Shown here: positions 1 to 13,819 of the stretch, one piece after another
Layout of the letters: every line of letters begins with the position of its first letter
Numbering within the stretch: the first letter of the stretch is position 1
Assembly (NCBI GenBank): GCA_035222895.1
Contig: JAVYIG010000891.1
Coordinates: 332,501 to 396,500 of the forward strand
Direction: 5' to 3'
Source: Strongylocentrotus droebachiensis
Taxonomy: Eukaryota > Echinodermata > Echinoidea > Camarodonta > Strongylocentrotidae
DNA: 64,000 bases
Notes under the pieces: generated by a model
Database searches by the model: none
What the model saw: only the letters and a program-made list of their open reading frames with translations
What the model was told of the DNA's origin: nothing
Translations under genes and position numbers: made by a program

Positions 1-1073
1 TTTATTCACATATTTATCATGTTCATACAAGTTCTTGTAGACGTAAATACAAATAGAAGAGTCAAATCATCGAATTGATTATATTCTTGTATTTCAGCTC
101 GCAACCCAATGTCACGACAGCAGAGAAGAATGCATCGCATTTCCATGCTTTGAAGAAGCAAAAACATTTACACTGTACTTAAAGTGTCACACTAGTCACC
201 ATTCGTTCCCGTAATTACACTTTCCTCAGATTCCCCCACCTAGTTCAAAACCAAATAATAGATAGCATGTCGTTTGAAAGTGGCAAAGTGGTCGGATGGT
301 ATCTCTTTGCGTCTTTTTAGATTCAAAGAGGTTTGCTCTATGTAGAATGATATCAGTTTCATACCCTTCTGGCCTTGACGGTATTTGCTTTTGCCATCTA
401 AATGCAGGAAGGCTCTTAAATTCAATATTTGTGAGCAATAATAGAATATCGATTCGCTGCTACCAGAATAGAATGCATTAGTATATTGACAACTGTCTGT
501 CTTTAATGCATGTTTGGTATTGGTAGGCTCTTAAAGGTACTATGTCCCATTTGCAGGCCAAAAAAAATGAAAAGGTTAAATTCCAACGGCGTTTGAAGGA
601 TAATACTAATTTAGAACTTCCCTAAAAAAAGGGGGGCTTGAAAAAGTCTTTAAGTGGGAAAATAACGACTATTAGTTGTCGAATCGACTTAAGAGCTATA
701 GAGCCAATAAGTAAAAGTCTGATTTTCAGACCATTGTACCGAATGGTCGTACGTTTTATGCTGCGCGCAGATTCAATCAGTTTAATTTTGGCCATTAGAA
801 GAAGTGGGTTATTGATGTAGACAAATGCTCATGTACCCTTTACAGCTCATTTCATGTATGTTATTACCAAAGAAGAAACAAAGCCAGTCAGTCACTCAAT
901 AGTGTCTGACAGTGAAGTCTAGCAAGTTAACGGGTTTCCTTGCATAATTTGAATATTAGGACACTGCTAACGTTTAAATTTCACAGATAAGACATACATG
1001 TACATGACAATTCCTGCAAAGTTTAACATAATTTGATGTTGGAAGTGAGTGAGAACGGGTATCTTTAAAGGTA

Positions 1074-1107
<34 letters not shown>

Positions 1108-1680
1108 CGCCACTTCATGAAGAGCAAGATACTTCTGAAAATATACTTGTTCTTACGCGTATGTAGTCAGAGGAAATAAAAGGTGAGCATAATGTTCACC
1201 CCGGCGTACTCCCGGATGTTTCCTTTCGATTTCTGGGTCTCCTATTCACAGGAAATGCTCGACATTGTGAGTTTTCAAGGAACATCAGAAAGACGCGGTT
1301 AATGATGACAGCGACTATACAACATTACTTTTAAACGAATGTTTAATAACGGAAATATATACGCATATTTTGTGAACACTTTTACTCTTTTTTATTCCTT
1401 AATTGAAGAACAATCCCTAAAGGAAGAACGTCTAAGTAGCAATATCAAATGAAGGAGATTTTTGTTTGTCACACAACAGTAACATTGTACTCAATTTGGT
1501 GTTGTCTGTGGTTCTTCCATGTACATTCAATTTTGCATGTGTTATTAATGATTAAAAAACTACACAATATTCATTTTTTTAAATATTTTTGTTTTACTAC
1601 ATCATAACATATTTTGAAACCTTCCAGTCAAGTTCATTTCGCATTTGCAATCACAAGACCAGTAGACCTCCTTGTGTATA

Positions 1681-1886
1681 TTAAAGCCCCATCGCACTAG
1701 TTTGGCCTGGGGGGGGGGGGGTAAGACCTCCCTGCATGGTCACTGACATGCAGGTGGTTATCTCATGAAATAAGCTGTCAATTAACATAAGAAAAAGAGG
1801 ATCATGGGGGACCAATGGTCACCGATTGGGCATTGTTTGCTAAATAGAGGGCGCGAGTAGCTATAAGTAGTGCAGTGGGGCTTTAA
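1681..1886. mobile_element. TIR element with TTAA flanks, copy 1
   Basis: TTAA|AGCCCCA...GCACTA at the left, inverted at the right (TAGTGCAGTGGGGCT|TTAA). TTAA duplication suggests a piggyBac-type non-autonomous element. A second, inverted copy lies at 33193-33388. Confidence 0.8.
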
Positions 1887-2072
1887 AATTAACACCATAG
1901 ACCTATTAACAGTGGCAGGAGTGGGATTATGTGAGGTATTAAATCTGGAGAAGGAACGTAATCGGAAAATAACGAGGAAAAGTGAGAAATCATTCATACG
2001 TAAATGTCATCGCAGGCAAAGAAATCATGATGGATCAAAACATGTCATAACTTAAGATTTAAGATTAGAAAT

Positions 2073-2211
2073 GAGTTCTATGACATGTCCAATAATTTGT
2101 ATTTACCTTTCGTGATAGTTTTGCTGTCTATGTCCAGACGCCTTTCTTAGACATGAACTGACAGACTGAAGATCAATAGGTAACTAATATTTATATGTGT
2201 CATAGAACTCC
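2073..2211. repeat. Short inverted-repeat element (GAGTTCTATGACA)
   Basis: GAGTTCTATGACATG at the left is matched in reverse by TGTGTCATAGAACTC at the right, spanning about 140 bases. A MITE-like relic without an open frame. Confidence 0.55.
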
Positions 2212-2694
2212 AAATCATCCTGATGATATTGTTCAGCAACTTAAAGTTTTGTTTAACCTGATTTACGTTTATGTACATCAAATTTGACCCAAAAAAGTGC
2301 TACGAAGGAAATATTCGTGGGATTAACATAATTATGAATTCCTAGGAAGATTTTCTTCATGTAAGAGAAAATGTCCCCTAAATTAGCACACTCATGGAAG
2401 CCTACAGGCTACATGAATGTTATTTTCGAGAACAAAAATATTGCATGTAGTATAACATGTCTTGTATTCAAATGTTCAAAATGAAAAAAACAAAAACATT
2501 ATGCGACAGGTCTTCCAAGACTTCTTTAAAATACATCATTTTCAAACAAAATGCTCCTGGACCAACAGAGTGTTACACCATTGCAGTGACACGCACGCGC
2601 TCACACGCACACATGCAAGCACACACAGAGCCCCAATTTTCAACTGCATACAAGATGTATAAGAAAGTATAAGGAAGTATTGACAATTAAGGAC

Positions 2695-2878
2695 TTTATT
2701 GGATGACATATTCAGGTCAGCTTTTCGCAGATCTTTGTAATTTCCAACACGACACTTCATCCGTACACGCAGATAACCTGACAAGAGACCATTAATCCTA
2801 TAGCTTACCCATTGTCATCAGAAATTGTATAATAAATCCATTTCGATCCCCGTTCGAGGATAGAAATTAGAATTTATT
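2695..2878 (-). promoter_or_regulatory. Candidate poly(A) signals of the STRA6-like gene
   Basis: AATAAA occurs on the minus strand at 2878-2873 and 2700-2695, 0.85 to 1.03 kb past the stop codon. Either could end the 3'UTR. Chance occurrence is likely in AT-rich DNA. Confidence 0.3.
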
Positions 2879-3723
2879 TCACGATACAGATTGGATAAGA
2901 CTTTCCTCCTTCAGGGACTTAGTGCTGATAGAATTTCTACTAAATGGGTGCCGACAGAATGACCAGCATGCGTAATTAGCCACTTTTGCTACTAGCAATA
3001 TTGCATTGTGGCTTACTGAATAGCAATTAAAGCAGCACCAAAGTGGCCAAGGTATTTTGTATCAACAACAAAACAAAAAAATTTTTTGTTACTACAAATA
3101 ATTTTAAATAATGAAGCAAGTTATCAAATACCAAACTGATCACTGATCAAACTGAAGGGGAGTTGAAGAGGAATATTATAGTTTGATGTTGCATAATTAT
3201 CTTCAAACGTTTTTATAAGGCGCCCTTTTGACTGAAAAGGATTATGAAGGAATATTTTCTTGGATTTCTTAAAGCGACATCTGCAGGATTAAAGGGAAGA
3301 GTCATTGGGATTCTATACAAATTAGGACCTTATGACACCTTCATGCAGATTTCTTTAAGATTTCTCCGCTTTTACTAATCTATTGGTGGGAAGTTTTTTC
3401 AGCTGACATCAGAGTTGATCAACAGTACACTTATTTGGCGCTATAAAATGAAAAACGAAAATCGATCAATATTCGGGACGACTGACCACAATTTGATATT
3501 CGTGAGGAGGGGCTGTTTAACAATGATAATGATAATAGCATGTATGGTGCTGCCTATCTATCTTAGAACGTCTATTAGAGGTGCACAAAGAAACAAAAAC
3601 TGACAGAGCTGCAACGAGGGTCTTTACGAATGTCATATCATTGTGTCAATTCGTGCTAAAGAAGGATAAGTCGTCAACTTGGACTCGACATTAATAATCT
3701 GAAATGTCATAGTTCTCAACACG

Positions 3724-4508
3724 TTAGTGACCTTTCGGGTCAATAGGATCGTGATGTTCCGTGCCCGATGACGACGGGTCGTCAAGATAGATGACAATCT
3801 TACTAGGTTCTTGAGCTCCGCTAGCCTCGGCATCATTGACGGCACCGCTGATGCCATCCGTTTTATTGTTACTATCGGGAGCTCGTCCATTGTGAGGAGA
3901 TTCTCTCCTTAAATCCTTATCAGTATCTTGAGATGTATGCGAACCTTGTTTAAATTCGGATGGGTCTTTCAGCTCCTTCAGTTCATCGGACTCTCGTGTG
4001 CTACTTGAATCACGATGTACATTGTTTACAGCAATGTCAGCGTCTTTGATACCGCTCTTCAAATTAGCATCTTTCTCCACGCCACTCTCCTGACCTCGAA
4101 TGACCTTGACGTCGGCCTTCATCAGTTCGGCCTCTGCAACTTCGACGTCGCTGACCTCAGCTGCTGTTTCCTCCTCGGATTGGTCTTCCTTGAGCTCGCG
4201 GTTGAGCAGCATGGCGGCCAGCTTGTCGTCTTCATGGTGCTTCGTGTAAAGCCCTGGAGTGGATCGAACCCTTCCAGCGGGTCCTACCCCTACCAGCCCG
4301 ACTTGCTCCCCTGAGAGTGCCGCTTGGGATCGCTTGAGGACCTGTTGGCGGTGAGGAAGCAGCGTTGCTACCTTGAGGATGCGTTTCTCCATCTCCTTGT
4401 AGCTCATCTGGCGGGAGCGTTTGCGGGTGCCCAGGAGGCTCGGGTTGAAGAGGAGCGTGTAGGCGAGCTGCCATCGCATTATCGCTCGAGCGTGTGGCGA
4501 TATGCTCT
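3724..4508 (-). CDS. STRA6: STRA6-like last exon with long acidic C-terminal tail
   Basis: 260 codons and a TAA stop. The start carries the family C-terminal motif RWQLAYTLLFNPSLLGTRKR. About 225 further residues follow, rich in E, D, K and S, without hydrophobic segments and predicted disordered, where human STRA6 stops shortly after the motif. An in-frame ATG just before RWQ gives a spurious 251-aa open frame; the splice acceptor at 4509 and the phase-1 join to exon 16 show the real reading starts nine codons earlier. Confidence 0.88.
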
Positions 4509-7500
4509 CTACATGGACAGAGAAGTGGTTTAAAGATATTTAAAAAAGAGAGAAGACCTTTAAGAAGAGCAAACCGTTTGAATAGATGGGCAGAGTTAGA
4601 GAGAGAGAGAGAGACAGAGAGAGACGGACAGAGAGAGAGAGAGAGAGAGAGTAATATAGAGAGATAAGTGAAAGAGTGAGCGAGCGAGAGACGAATGGAG
4701 ATTAATTTAAACAGAGAGAGTGGCTAGATAGCAAGGAGTGATAGGGGAATCGAGATAAACATACAGTGAAATGCAAACAGAACAATGATTTGGACAAGCA
4801 CCTAATGCCAGTTGGACATGATGCCTGACGTATGAATGCGTCATCGACTGACGTGGCCTTCGGACACACCATGCGAAAGTGGTATAGAACAAAAAAGGTG
4901 CTAAGTAACATTTATTTCAATTACTGGGTCATCATTGTTATATATTTCAAAACTTTGATTGGCGCAGCCAATAACGGACAAGAAATGAAACCACGTGAAA
5001 GTAGATCCCAGTCTTGGATACAATAGGGACTTTTAGATTTTCACAACGACAACGTGGATTGCTACTATATCGACGTCCTTTTAATGCACTGCCTTGAATG
5101 GACGTCACACGTATCAGTCCTTGCAAATCTGAAAGTCCCTATTATCATCACTACGACGGAACATAAATCTTTCGACATTGAGCCATGTATGAACATAACG
5201 CCATATTAGGTACCATTTGAATAATTAAATCGCAAATCCCTAAAGGTAATTGGATGTCCTCGATTTCCTTTAGCACTCAGGCAATTTATTGTCTTGTATA
5301 TGCCCTTGAACCTAATTTCAGCATTTAACGATTTTTTTTCCACTTCTCGCATGTAAATGGAAGACAATACCATGAACATGATGAAATCGAAATGATACGG
5401 TGTGCGATATGAACATGACAGCGATGAATGCAGATTAATTGTGGAATAAATTATTGATGTCTTCGTACATAATTGCATCGCATATTTTGTTCATATGAAA
5501 TATATCATTATCATAATGAATATTTTGCATTATGAGAGTAAACTTGAGAATATTGCTATGAAACATGGCCATGATGATTATGCTAGTTGTTATAATTGTG
5601 TTCTTATACATCATATGTTTTTATGTTGTATTATAGCATTATTTGTCCCAAACGTTACCGACATCATCATTTTTTGTTTGGGGGGGGGGGGGGGACAGTA
5701 CACCTTGTGATTCTATCGAGCTGACAGCCCTTACCAGAGCTTGGATAAGTCAAATTTACAAGGAATACCACATTTTCATTCTTGACTTTTGTTGATTTTG
5801 TTTAAAATTGTACTCTACAGTGCATTCAAATTCCTCATTAAACACCAACATATATTTAAGGGAGTTCTTACAGTGATTACCCCCCCCCCCCCCCACACCC
5901 TTACCTTGTTCCGTCTCACAGTGAACACCCCCCCCCCCCCCCTCCCCTCCCCTCCCCTCCCCCGGCTTAACACACATACACACACACACCTACTTTTCAG
6001 AACCCGGTGATGCTTTTTGCTTTTAAGTGGTGTTTCAGTAGACAATATAGGCCTGATATTGTAGAACAATCACTTATTGAAATATTTCCTCAGAAATTCT
6101 TTGACACTTTTACGTAATATTGGATAATTATTGATTACGCTAATAGCGGTCCAATGATAAAGACACATATAACTTTACTGAACTACAGATTTAATTATCC
6201 CGCTCTGGCACCCAGTGGTGAAGCTATCCATTTGAAATGTGTAATTTCTTCAGGTTATAAATTTGCAAAGACTTTGCATCGACAGGACGGTGAACACCCG
6301 CGGTGAACGTAACACATCAAATGAAAATAACTGCAATGTAACGAGCAGATGATTGCAAGTGATGAGTCTTGGAACTGCTAGAGCGTGGTGATGGAAATGA
6401 ACGCATGATCGGTGATGTCATAATGCTGTGCATGGTGACGTCACAAAATCGGACACGTAATTAAAACTTACTGCCAAGTGTGCCTGAACTGTTATTTGTA
6501 CTGCCGTAGTCGACTACTTCATAAGAATTTGTCTTTGCAATAGAGCGATCTACATGCAAACATAATGACATCACACAGAAAAAAAAGAGAAATAAGCATA
6601 GAGAAGCAATAATAAGGGGAAAGCATTATGGTAAATATGGCATGCAATCAAATAAGATAACATTTTAAGAGCATCGCCAAAACATTTAGAGAAGGATGGA
6701 GTGTCTGGCAAAAGGTTCAAGCAAGATGTATTCGATTTTCTGAACAAATGTAAAAAGTAATTCTTGAAATGTCCAAAGTAGAAGAAAAGCAGTGATTACA
6801 GGCATACTAAACCTGCTAAAGCTTACGTCATCAGTGAAAATCGCGAGGATTAATTAGATTTGCTTAATGCGAAAAGAAGTGTTTTCCTCCAACGAAATTG
6901 TTTTTTAAAAAAATCCCAAATTTGTGAATATGGAGTTTATACCAATATGAATTATCAGGAGATGCATGGGCATGACGTCACTCATGTAACCATTTAATAG
7001 CAACGCTCAATAATGGCTTCGCGGCTGGTAATTTAGCATAATATGTCATTATGTATGTACAAATTCATTAATTGACTATATTGTTTACATGGAACCAAAA
7101 GAGAAATGGAAGAAACTAAATGTTGCTTTGAACCTGAATTTGTTTAAATATTTTGTTATTAGGTGTTTTATGACCTCAATATCAGAGGTAGTACATATAA
7201 TCAAAATCATGCGATTTACATCATACTGACTTAAAATCACATATTAAGAATAGTACAAATACAATACAAAAGTATAATTCTTAGTTAACACCAATTGCTA
7301 AACAAAACAACTCTTTCAAACATTTCCTTATCATTAACAATAATAGTAATAATGAAAAAATACTAAGTCATTTCATGATCATTTTTTTTCTTTAAAAAAC
7401 GCTTTATAAAATGATGTTGAAATAAACAAAATAAATGAATGCTTGCACATGAAATATTATAATCTGTCAACAAAAAGAAAAAAAATACAGTATTACTTCT

Positions 7501-8083
7501 GAAAAGAGAAGGAAAAAAACTCCCCCAGAGATAGAGAGAGAGATAAAGATAAAAAAGAGCCAAAAAAAAACCAGATAACAACAACACAAACCACAAAAAA
7601 CTCGAATCACAACCTACCGATATCGTGCTCCACGAAGCTGTAGGATGCCGTCACGTCAGTCCCCGCCCTGGCCCGTCCAAGCTTAGCTCTCTTGCGGCTG
7701 ATGGTACGGTTGATGAGGACTTGGCAGAAGACGACGAGTACCGGGTGACTGTGGGCGTTGATCATGTTGAGGTTGCCGATGTAGGCCTGGTAGGCTGGAT
7801 GAAAGCAGAGAGGACAAGAAATCGGAGTCATAGTCGAGTCCGATGATGGCGGGTAGGTTATCGATTGTGATGAAGATGAGGAGCTAGAAGGGGAAGGTCG
7901 CGGTGTAAATGCTGATGGTATTGATGACGATGACGATGATTGTGAGTGTGATGATGATCATTACGAAGATGATGATAATAACAATGTCAATATGATGAAG
8001 AAGATAATGGTTATGGTGACGATGATGGAGAAGAAGATGATGATGACGATGATTGATGATAATGATGATGATGATGAGGATGA

Positions 8084-8119
<36 letters not shown>

Positions 8120-9007
8120 ATGATGATGAAGAGCATGGTGACCATCATATGAAAACGAATAGGTAGATGCATGATTGCGGTGTAAATGACAATGCTGATG
8201 ATATTGATGATGGTGACGATGATTGTGAATGTAAAGAAGATTATTGCGAAAACGAAAGTGATGAATACGACGATGATGATGATGATAATATAAATCCCAA
8301 TATGATGAAGAAGAAAATGGTGATGATGACGATGAAGAATTCGAGGAAGATGAAGAAGATGATAATGATGGTGATCATGATGAAGAAGAGAATGGTGATC
8401 ATCATCATAAAAACGATTAGGTAGATGATGAGTATAATTGACGAAATGTTATTGATTTAGACGCTCATGTCTTATTAAGATCAATGTTGGACGAATGAGA
8501 GACGCGAGAAAGGGGCGACGAATGATAATAATTTTGATGTTGGTAGTAATGATGATGATGATGGTTACGATAATGTTATAAGAATGACACTGGGTGATAA
8601 TGATAAAAGTGAGAGAATGGATATTGAAGTGTTAGGGGTGATGATAAGGATGACGGCGATGGCGATGGCGACATTGACGACGAAAATGATATGAATGATT
8701 AATGAAGCAGCTTACACTGGTCTAGATGTTCGCAACCAGCATCACAGTTGGATGATCAATACAACAGAGTCGAAAGACATAGAGATGGCGAATGATGATG
8801 AGGAAGATGATGACGATGATGATGATGATGATGATTGTGATGATGATGATGATGATGATGAGGAAGATGATGACGATGATGACGATGATGATGATGATTG
8901 TGATGATGATGATGATGATGAGGAAGATGATGACGATGATGATGATGATGATGATGATTGTGATGATGATGATGATGACGATAATGATGGTGATAATGAT
9001 GATGATG

Positions 9008-9039
<32 letters not shown>

Positions 9040-9097
9040 GATGACGATAATGATGGTGATAATGATGATGATGATGATGATAATGATGGTGATAGTG

Positions 9098-9128
<31 letters not shown>

Positions 9129-12100
9129 GGAGGATGATGATGAGGATGAGGATGAGAATGATGATAATGATAGTGATATTCAGAGGAGGAGGAGGAGGAT
9201 AATGAAGATGAAGTTAACGTTGGTAATAATGGTGATAACGACAACGACGACGATGAAGAGCATCATGATGATAAATTGACTAAACAGGCTCTTCAAACTC
9301 ACATTGATCTAGATGTTCATAACCCCTCATCAAGATTGGACGATCAATGCGGCACAAGAGAAAGACACCGACAAAGAGACCCGTCAGGATTCGAATCACA
9401 CAGGATAGCATCCCAACAAGCACGTTGAGAAACACCAAGAAGTAGGAGAAAATATGATAGAAATCCCTGCAAGAGATGACCAAAAAGATTAATCTAGTAT
9501 ATGTTGCGAAGATAGGGGCAAGGGGCACCGCCTCCCCCCCCCCTCGAATGGCGTTCATAGAACATGTAGAAGAAAGAGGTTGAGGAGAGTCAAAAGGGAA
9601 CAGGAAATGTAGATGATACAACCCCTCGCATACCATATTGACCTTTTTATTTCGCATTTTACCATGAGTTAGACCAGTGCCCCCAATGATCCTGATGTAA
9701 ACTATATACCCCTCAATATCTGAACCCAGCTACGCCACTGGTAGCATGATATCGATTAATCATGTACTTGTAGTTATAAAGTCTGTAGGATATGATTATT
9801 AAGGAAAACAATAAATATACTTCCTGTTTAGTTGAGGCCACATCCTGCGCAAAAAAATAAGCATGTCATTTTTGAATAAACACATAGGATTAATTGCATC
9901 GGTCAACAAAAAAATCATCTTAAACAAAGAACGTTCATGTTTTTATAAAAATATTCCCCACCTGTGTTGAAGCGCCAGTGGTTTATCTTTGTCATTTTGA
10001 TCTAGTTTGGGTTGAAGGAAGACTCGTTTGGCCAGTATGGGCTGACTGCCAAACACCAGGAAAGCTACTGCAAACAGAGGTCTGATCAAAATACGAAGAA
10101 AGAGAAAAGTCATGTTTTACATCTTATAGATTGCTATAACCTATTTTGTGAAAAACGGATCGAATTGTAGAGGAGGGGCCTTATTGCAAAACAGATGATG
10201 AGGCTGATATCAATGATATCGTTACTAGATTAATTAAATTAACATTTCATACAAAAATGACGCAGATTTTTCATCAACTTTCAACAATGTTACCGAGTCA
10301 CTTTAATACTAATATTCAAATATTAAAATAAAGCGTGGGTATATTTGAATGATGCTTACACGACTACGTTGAGGAAGCCAGATACGAAAGCCCAAGCGTT
10401 CTGCATGAGAGGTATGACCACAGCACCGCTTATCACATACAGGACCACGAAGGAAAAGACGTTCATTATGACGTAACCTGAGGAAAAGGGAATAGTGTTG
10501 GTGTAACAATTTAAAGAGTAAATCCGTGAAATGACTAAGAAGACAAATTGTTTCGTTCAAGATGAGTTTATATTGGTATGAACTGAAGAACAAAATCGTG
10601 TATACGCTCTTAAAAATATTCAAATAATGAATTTTGTTATCTGACCAGAAAGAAGAAAAAGGGATTTTAAGTACGAATTCAATATGCACCACTTGCATCA
10701 GACAACAAGCTTTCAACACAAACACACACAAATATTATAATTTTTTTTTAAAAAAACACGAAATTTGAGAAAAATATTCAAGACAATTTTGTTCAGCAGG
10801 GGGGAATGACGGTAGGCAACGTGCCCAAAGATGGGAATAGTCAAGTCCTCTGATATCCTTATTTTTCCTCCATAATGGGGAGTGGCACTAGTTTTACTGC
10901 GTGAATTAAATGCCTATTAAAGGAAACCGAACCACAAGAAATGACTTTACTTATTCTGAGAGATCTATTATATCATTGCCCATTAGTCTACAAGATTCCC
11001 CACCAAAATGTATGAGAGAGGTTTAAAGCAAGAATGATGTAGTTTTCAAGCACGACTTGAGCACGGCATGAGCATCGCCATTTTCTTGATAACGTGACCT
11101 ACTATATATGCGAAGTCGTTTGTCAAGTAAATGTATTCAAATTTATGGATGCTTCCTTCCCAGACGTGTGTGGTGATGAAGCATTTCATTCACCTGCTAT
11201 TATCCTTTGTACTACAATTGCAAGAACGCAAATTGCATTTAGTTGGTGCTCTTCTGGGCTGAAGGTTTCTCATTAATGAAATAGATTTGTCAACTACTAA
11301 AGTGTAGTATTTATAAATGAATTTAGTTACATTTGTTTCCCTATTATTTATTTTTCACCAAATATAATTCTATCTTCTCAGTTATGATGTTTCCTCATTG
11401 AAAAGTAAAGGTTTCGTTAGTGCTTTAAAAATTATTTCCGACTAAAGCTTGGTGCATGATACATGTACAACTTCAACTGGTACGTCACATTTCCAAGAAA
11501 ATGGCTGCGCCCATGTCATAATAAAAAGCATCACATCATGCCAGGAACATCTTCATTTATATATCTATTGTACATTTTCGTAAGGAATATTGTACATCAA
11601 AGGGCATGAATTAATCTCATTTTTCAGAATGACTACACTTATTATTTGGGTTTAGGGTTCCTTTAACATGTCAAGCGATTCGGGGCCCTATAAGCTACCT
11701 GTTGTCGTCGTTTTCAGTTATAATATTATCTGTTACACATGGCGGGAGTTAATTATGATAACGCTTACCTGATAGATAATAGGCGATTTGAAATCCACAA
11801 TATTGCAAGCTCCCAGTCTGCACAGAACAAAAAATAAAATAATCATTATTTAATGCTGATGAAACTTAAGGTATACTGTACAGTTTGAATTTCTTTTACT
11901 TGCATGAATGTAATACACGCTAACAATCAAACACTTATTCAAACCGTCAGTAAGTAGAAGAAAAAAAATGTAGAAAACTTAACTGCATTGTTCCTATAAA
12001 AACCAAACTCTGATTTCCCCAAAAATGTGAGCCAAAAAACATTTTACAAATGATTTTAGTGCATAGTTATAAAACATTACTTTAGAAATTGGTCATGACA

Positions 12101-13759
12101 ATGAAGGTTCGTTCAAATATGACGCGGCAAAACCATGGCATTTTTTTTGGTTAATGATGACATAATACGCTTCAAATTTGCACAGCACAGAGCTTGCAGT
12201 GAATACCTCTGGGGAGGGGTACTCGGATTTGGTTTGGACAGGAGGGGGGGGCGCTCAAGCCTCGAGACCCCTACCCATTTTCATTGGTCATTTTTGAAAA
12301 ATTTGAAAAGCGGACCCATGTTTAGTGATATTTTTGTTAAAAATGGGACCTATGTTTAGTGATTTTTTGTGAAAATGTGACCCATTAGAGCGGCGCATCC
12401 CCGTATTCTTTATGTGAGTAAATAAGTTGCAATTATTCATAATTTTGTATAAGACAGGGCCCAGGTACAAATCCTGTTTAAAGGCAACCAATCTCTTACC
12501 ATACTCTTCACCGAGTTGAGGGGCGCATCTGGTAAGAACTGCCGATCCCCCTTGTATAGCCTCAAAACATGTTTTCTGAATGGGTGATTTGAAATGATGA
12601 AAAGTAAAAGAGTTCAGTGATGAAAACAAATGACAACCCTGATAACCAAAATAAACCTTTTTTCAGGTGCCCTTCAGGGGCGGATCTAGCTTTTTGCTAA
12701 GGGGGGGGTTTGACCAAAATAATGACGATGCGGAGCATCGTCCACGAGCCGCGAAGCGGCGAGCCGATTTTTTTTTTTGGTTTTTATTTGAACCCCGTAA
12801 ATGATGTTTTCCTGGCATCTATTAACACAATGGAGACCATAAAAAGCAGTGCATGTTAACGTCTTTTTAAATCAAGTAACAGTTTAATACACAGTTATAT
12901 CCAGAGTTATCATGTGTTTGGTTAAGTTACCAGATGAGTTGAATATCTTCTCACAATATTTGCACTTGAAAGGGTTTCTCTATACAGCGTGCGTTCTTTT
13001 TTCTTTCTTTTTTTCTTTCTTTTTTCTTTTTGTTTTCCTTTTTTCTTTTTTTTCTTTTTTTTGGGCCGCCCAAGGGGGGGGGGTTAAACCCCCTAACCCC
13101 CCCCCCCCCCCGTAGATCCGCGCCTGCCCTTTTTAATCTAAAATTGCTGCCTGAAGAACAATGATGGAACACTTTTTGTGCACTGAATGAATCCGGTTCG
13201 GGTTTTGTCACTACATGCACATATACAATTCTATACATTATAAAAACATTTTACCTACAACATGTTTTTTTGTGCACAAAATGGACATAAAATGAACGAA
13301 GAGTTTATATTTCAGTATTCATTAACTTTATTTGAAGCAGTTTTTGATAATCGACTCATCTATACCAAAGAAAAACTTAGACTACCGTATTTGTGTAATC
13401 CGTATATCGCCTAATATTTGTTACTACATGTACTATAATATCTTTATTCGCCCGAATTACTTTTTGAAATATTAAATACAAGTAAAACATACTCTTAAAA
13501 AATGAAAGTATAGAAAATAGATTAGTTTACCTGAAACATACGAAGATGTGCGTGATATAGGAAAGAGATATAGCAATAGATAACGCGCAGGCCATGTACC
13601 ATGATACTGCAAGAAGAAAAGAAGACGGATTTTGATTAATGACTGATTGCAAGAATAATAAATATTATATATACAAAGACAAGTATAGGGATGTGGTGAC
13701 AAGAGAGAGAAAGAGAGAGCGAGAGAAAGAGAAAGAGAGAGCAAGGGGGGTAGAGTGGC

Positions 13760-13819
<60 letters not shown>

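Larger units (their letters stand above)
1..2694. other. Intergenic, no gene seen
   Basis: Downstream of the STRA6-like gene. Only short open frames without recognisable domains, a T tract at 1075-1100, and the small TIR elements listed separately. Confidence 0.5.

Noticed and set aside
8695-9279. A 194-aa poly-Asp open frame and its poly-His and poly-Met shadows
   Set aside because: Produced entirely by the GAT trinucleotide array inside a STRA6 intron; open in several frames at once, with no domain.
12500-12528. A 29-base candidate for the missing STRA6 exon, with good splice sites
   Set aside because: Its length gives phase 1 at the end, not the phase 0 needed by the next exon, and the peptide (CAPQLGEEY) does not resemble the family; the area looks like repeat DNA.
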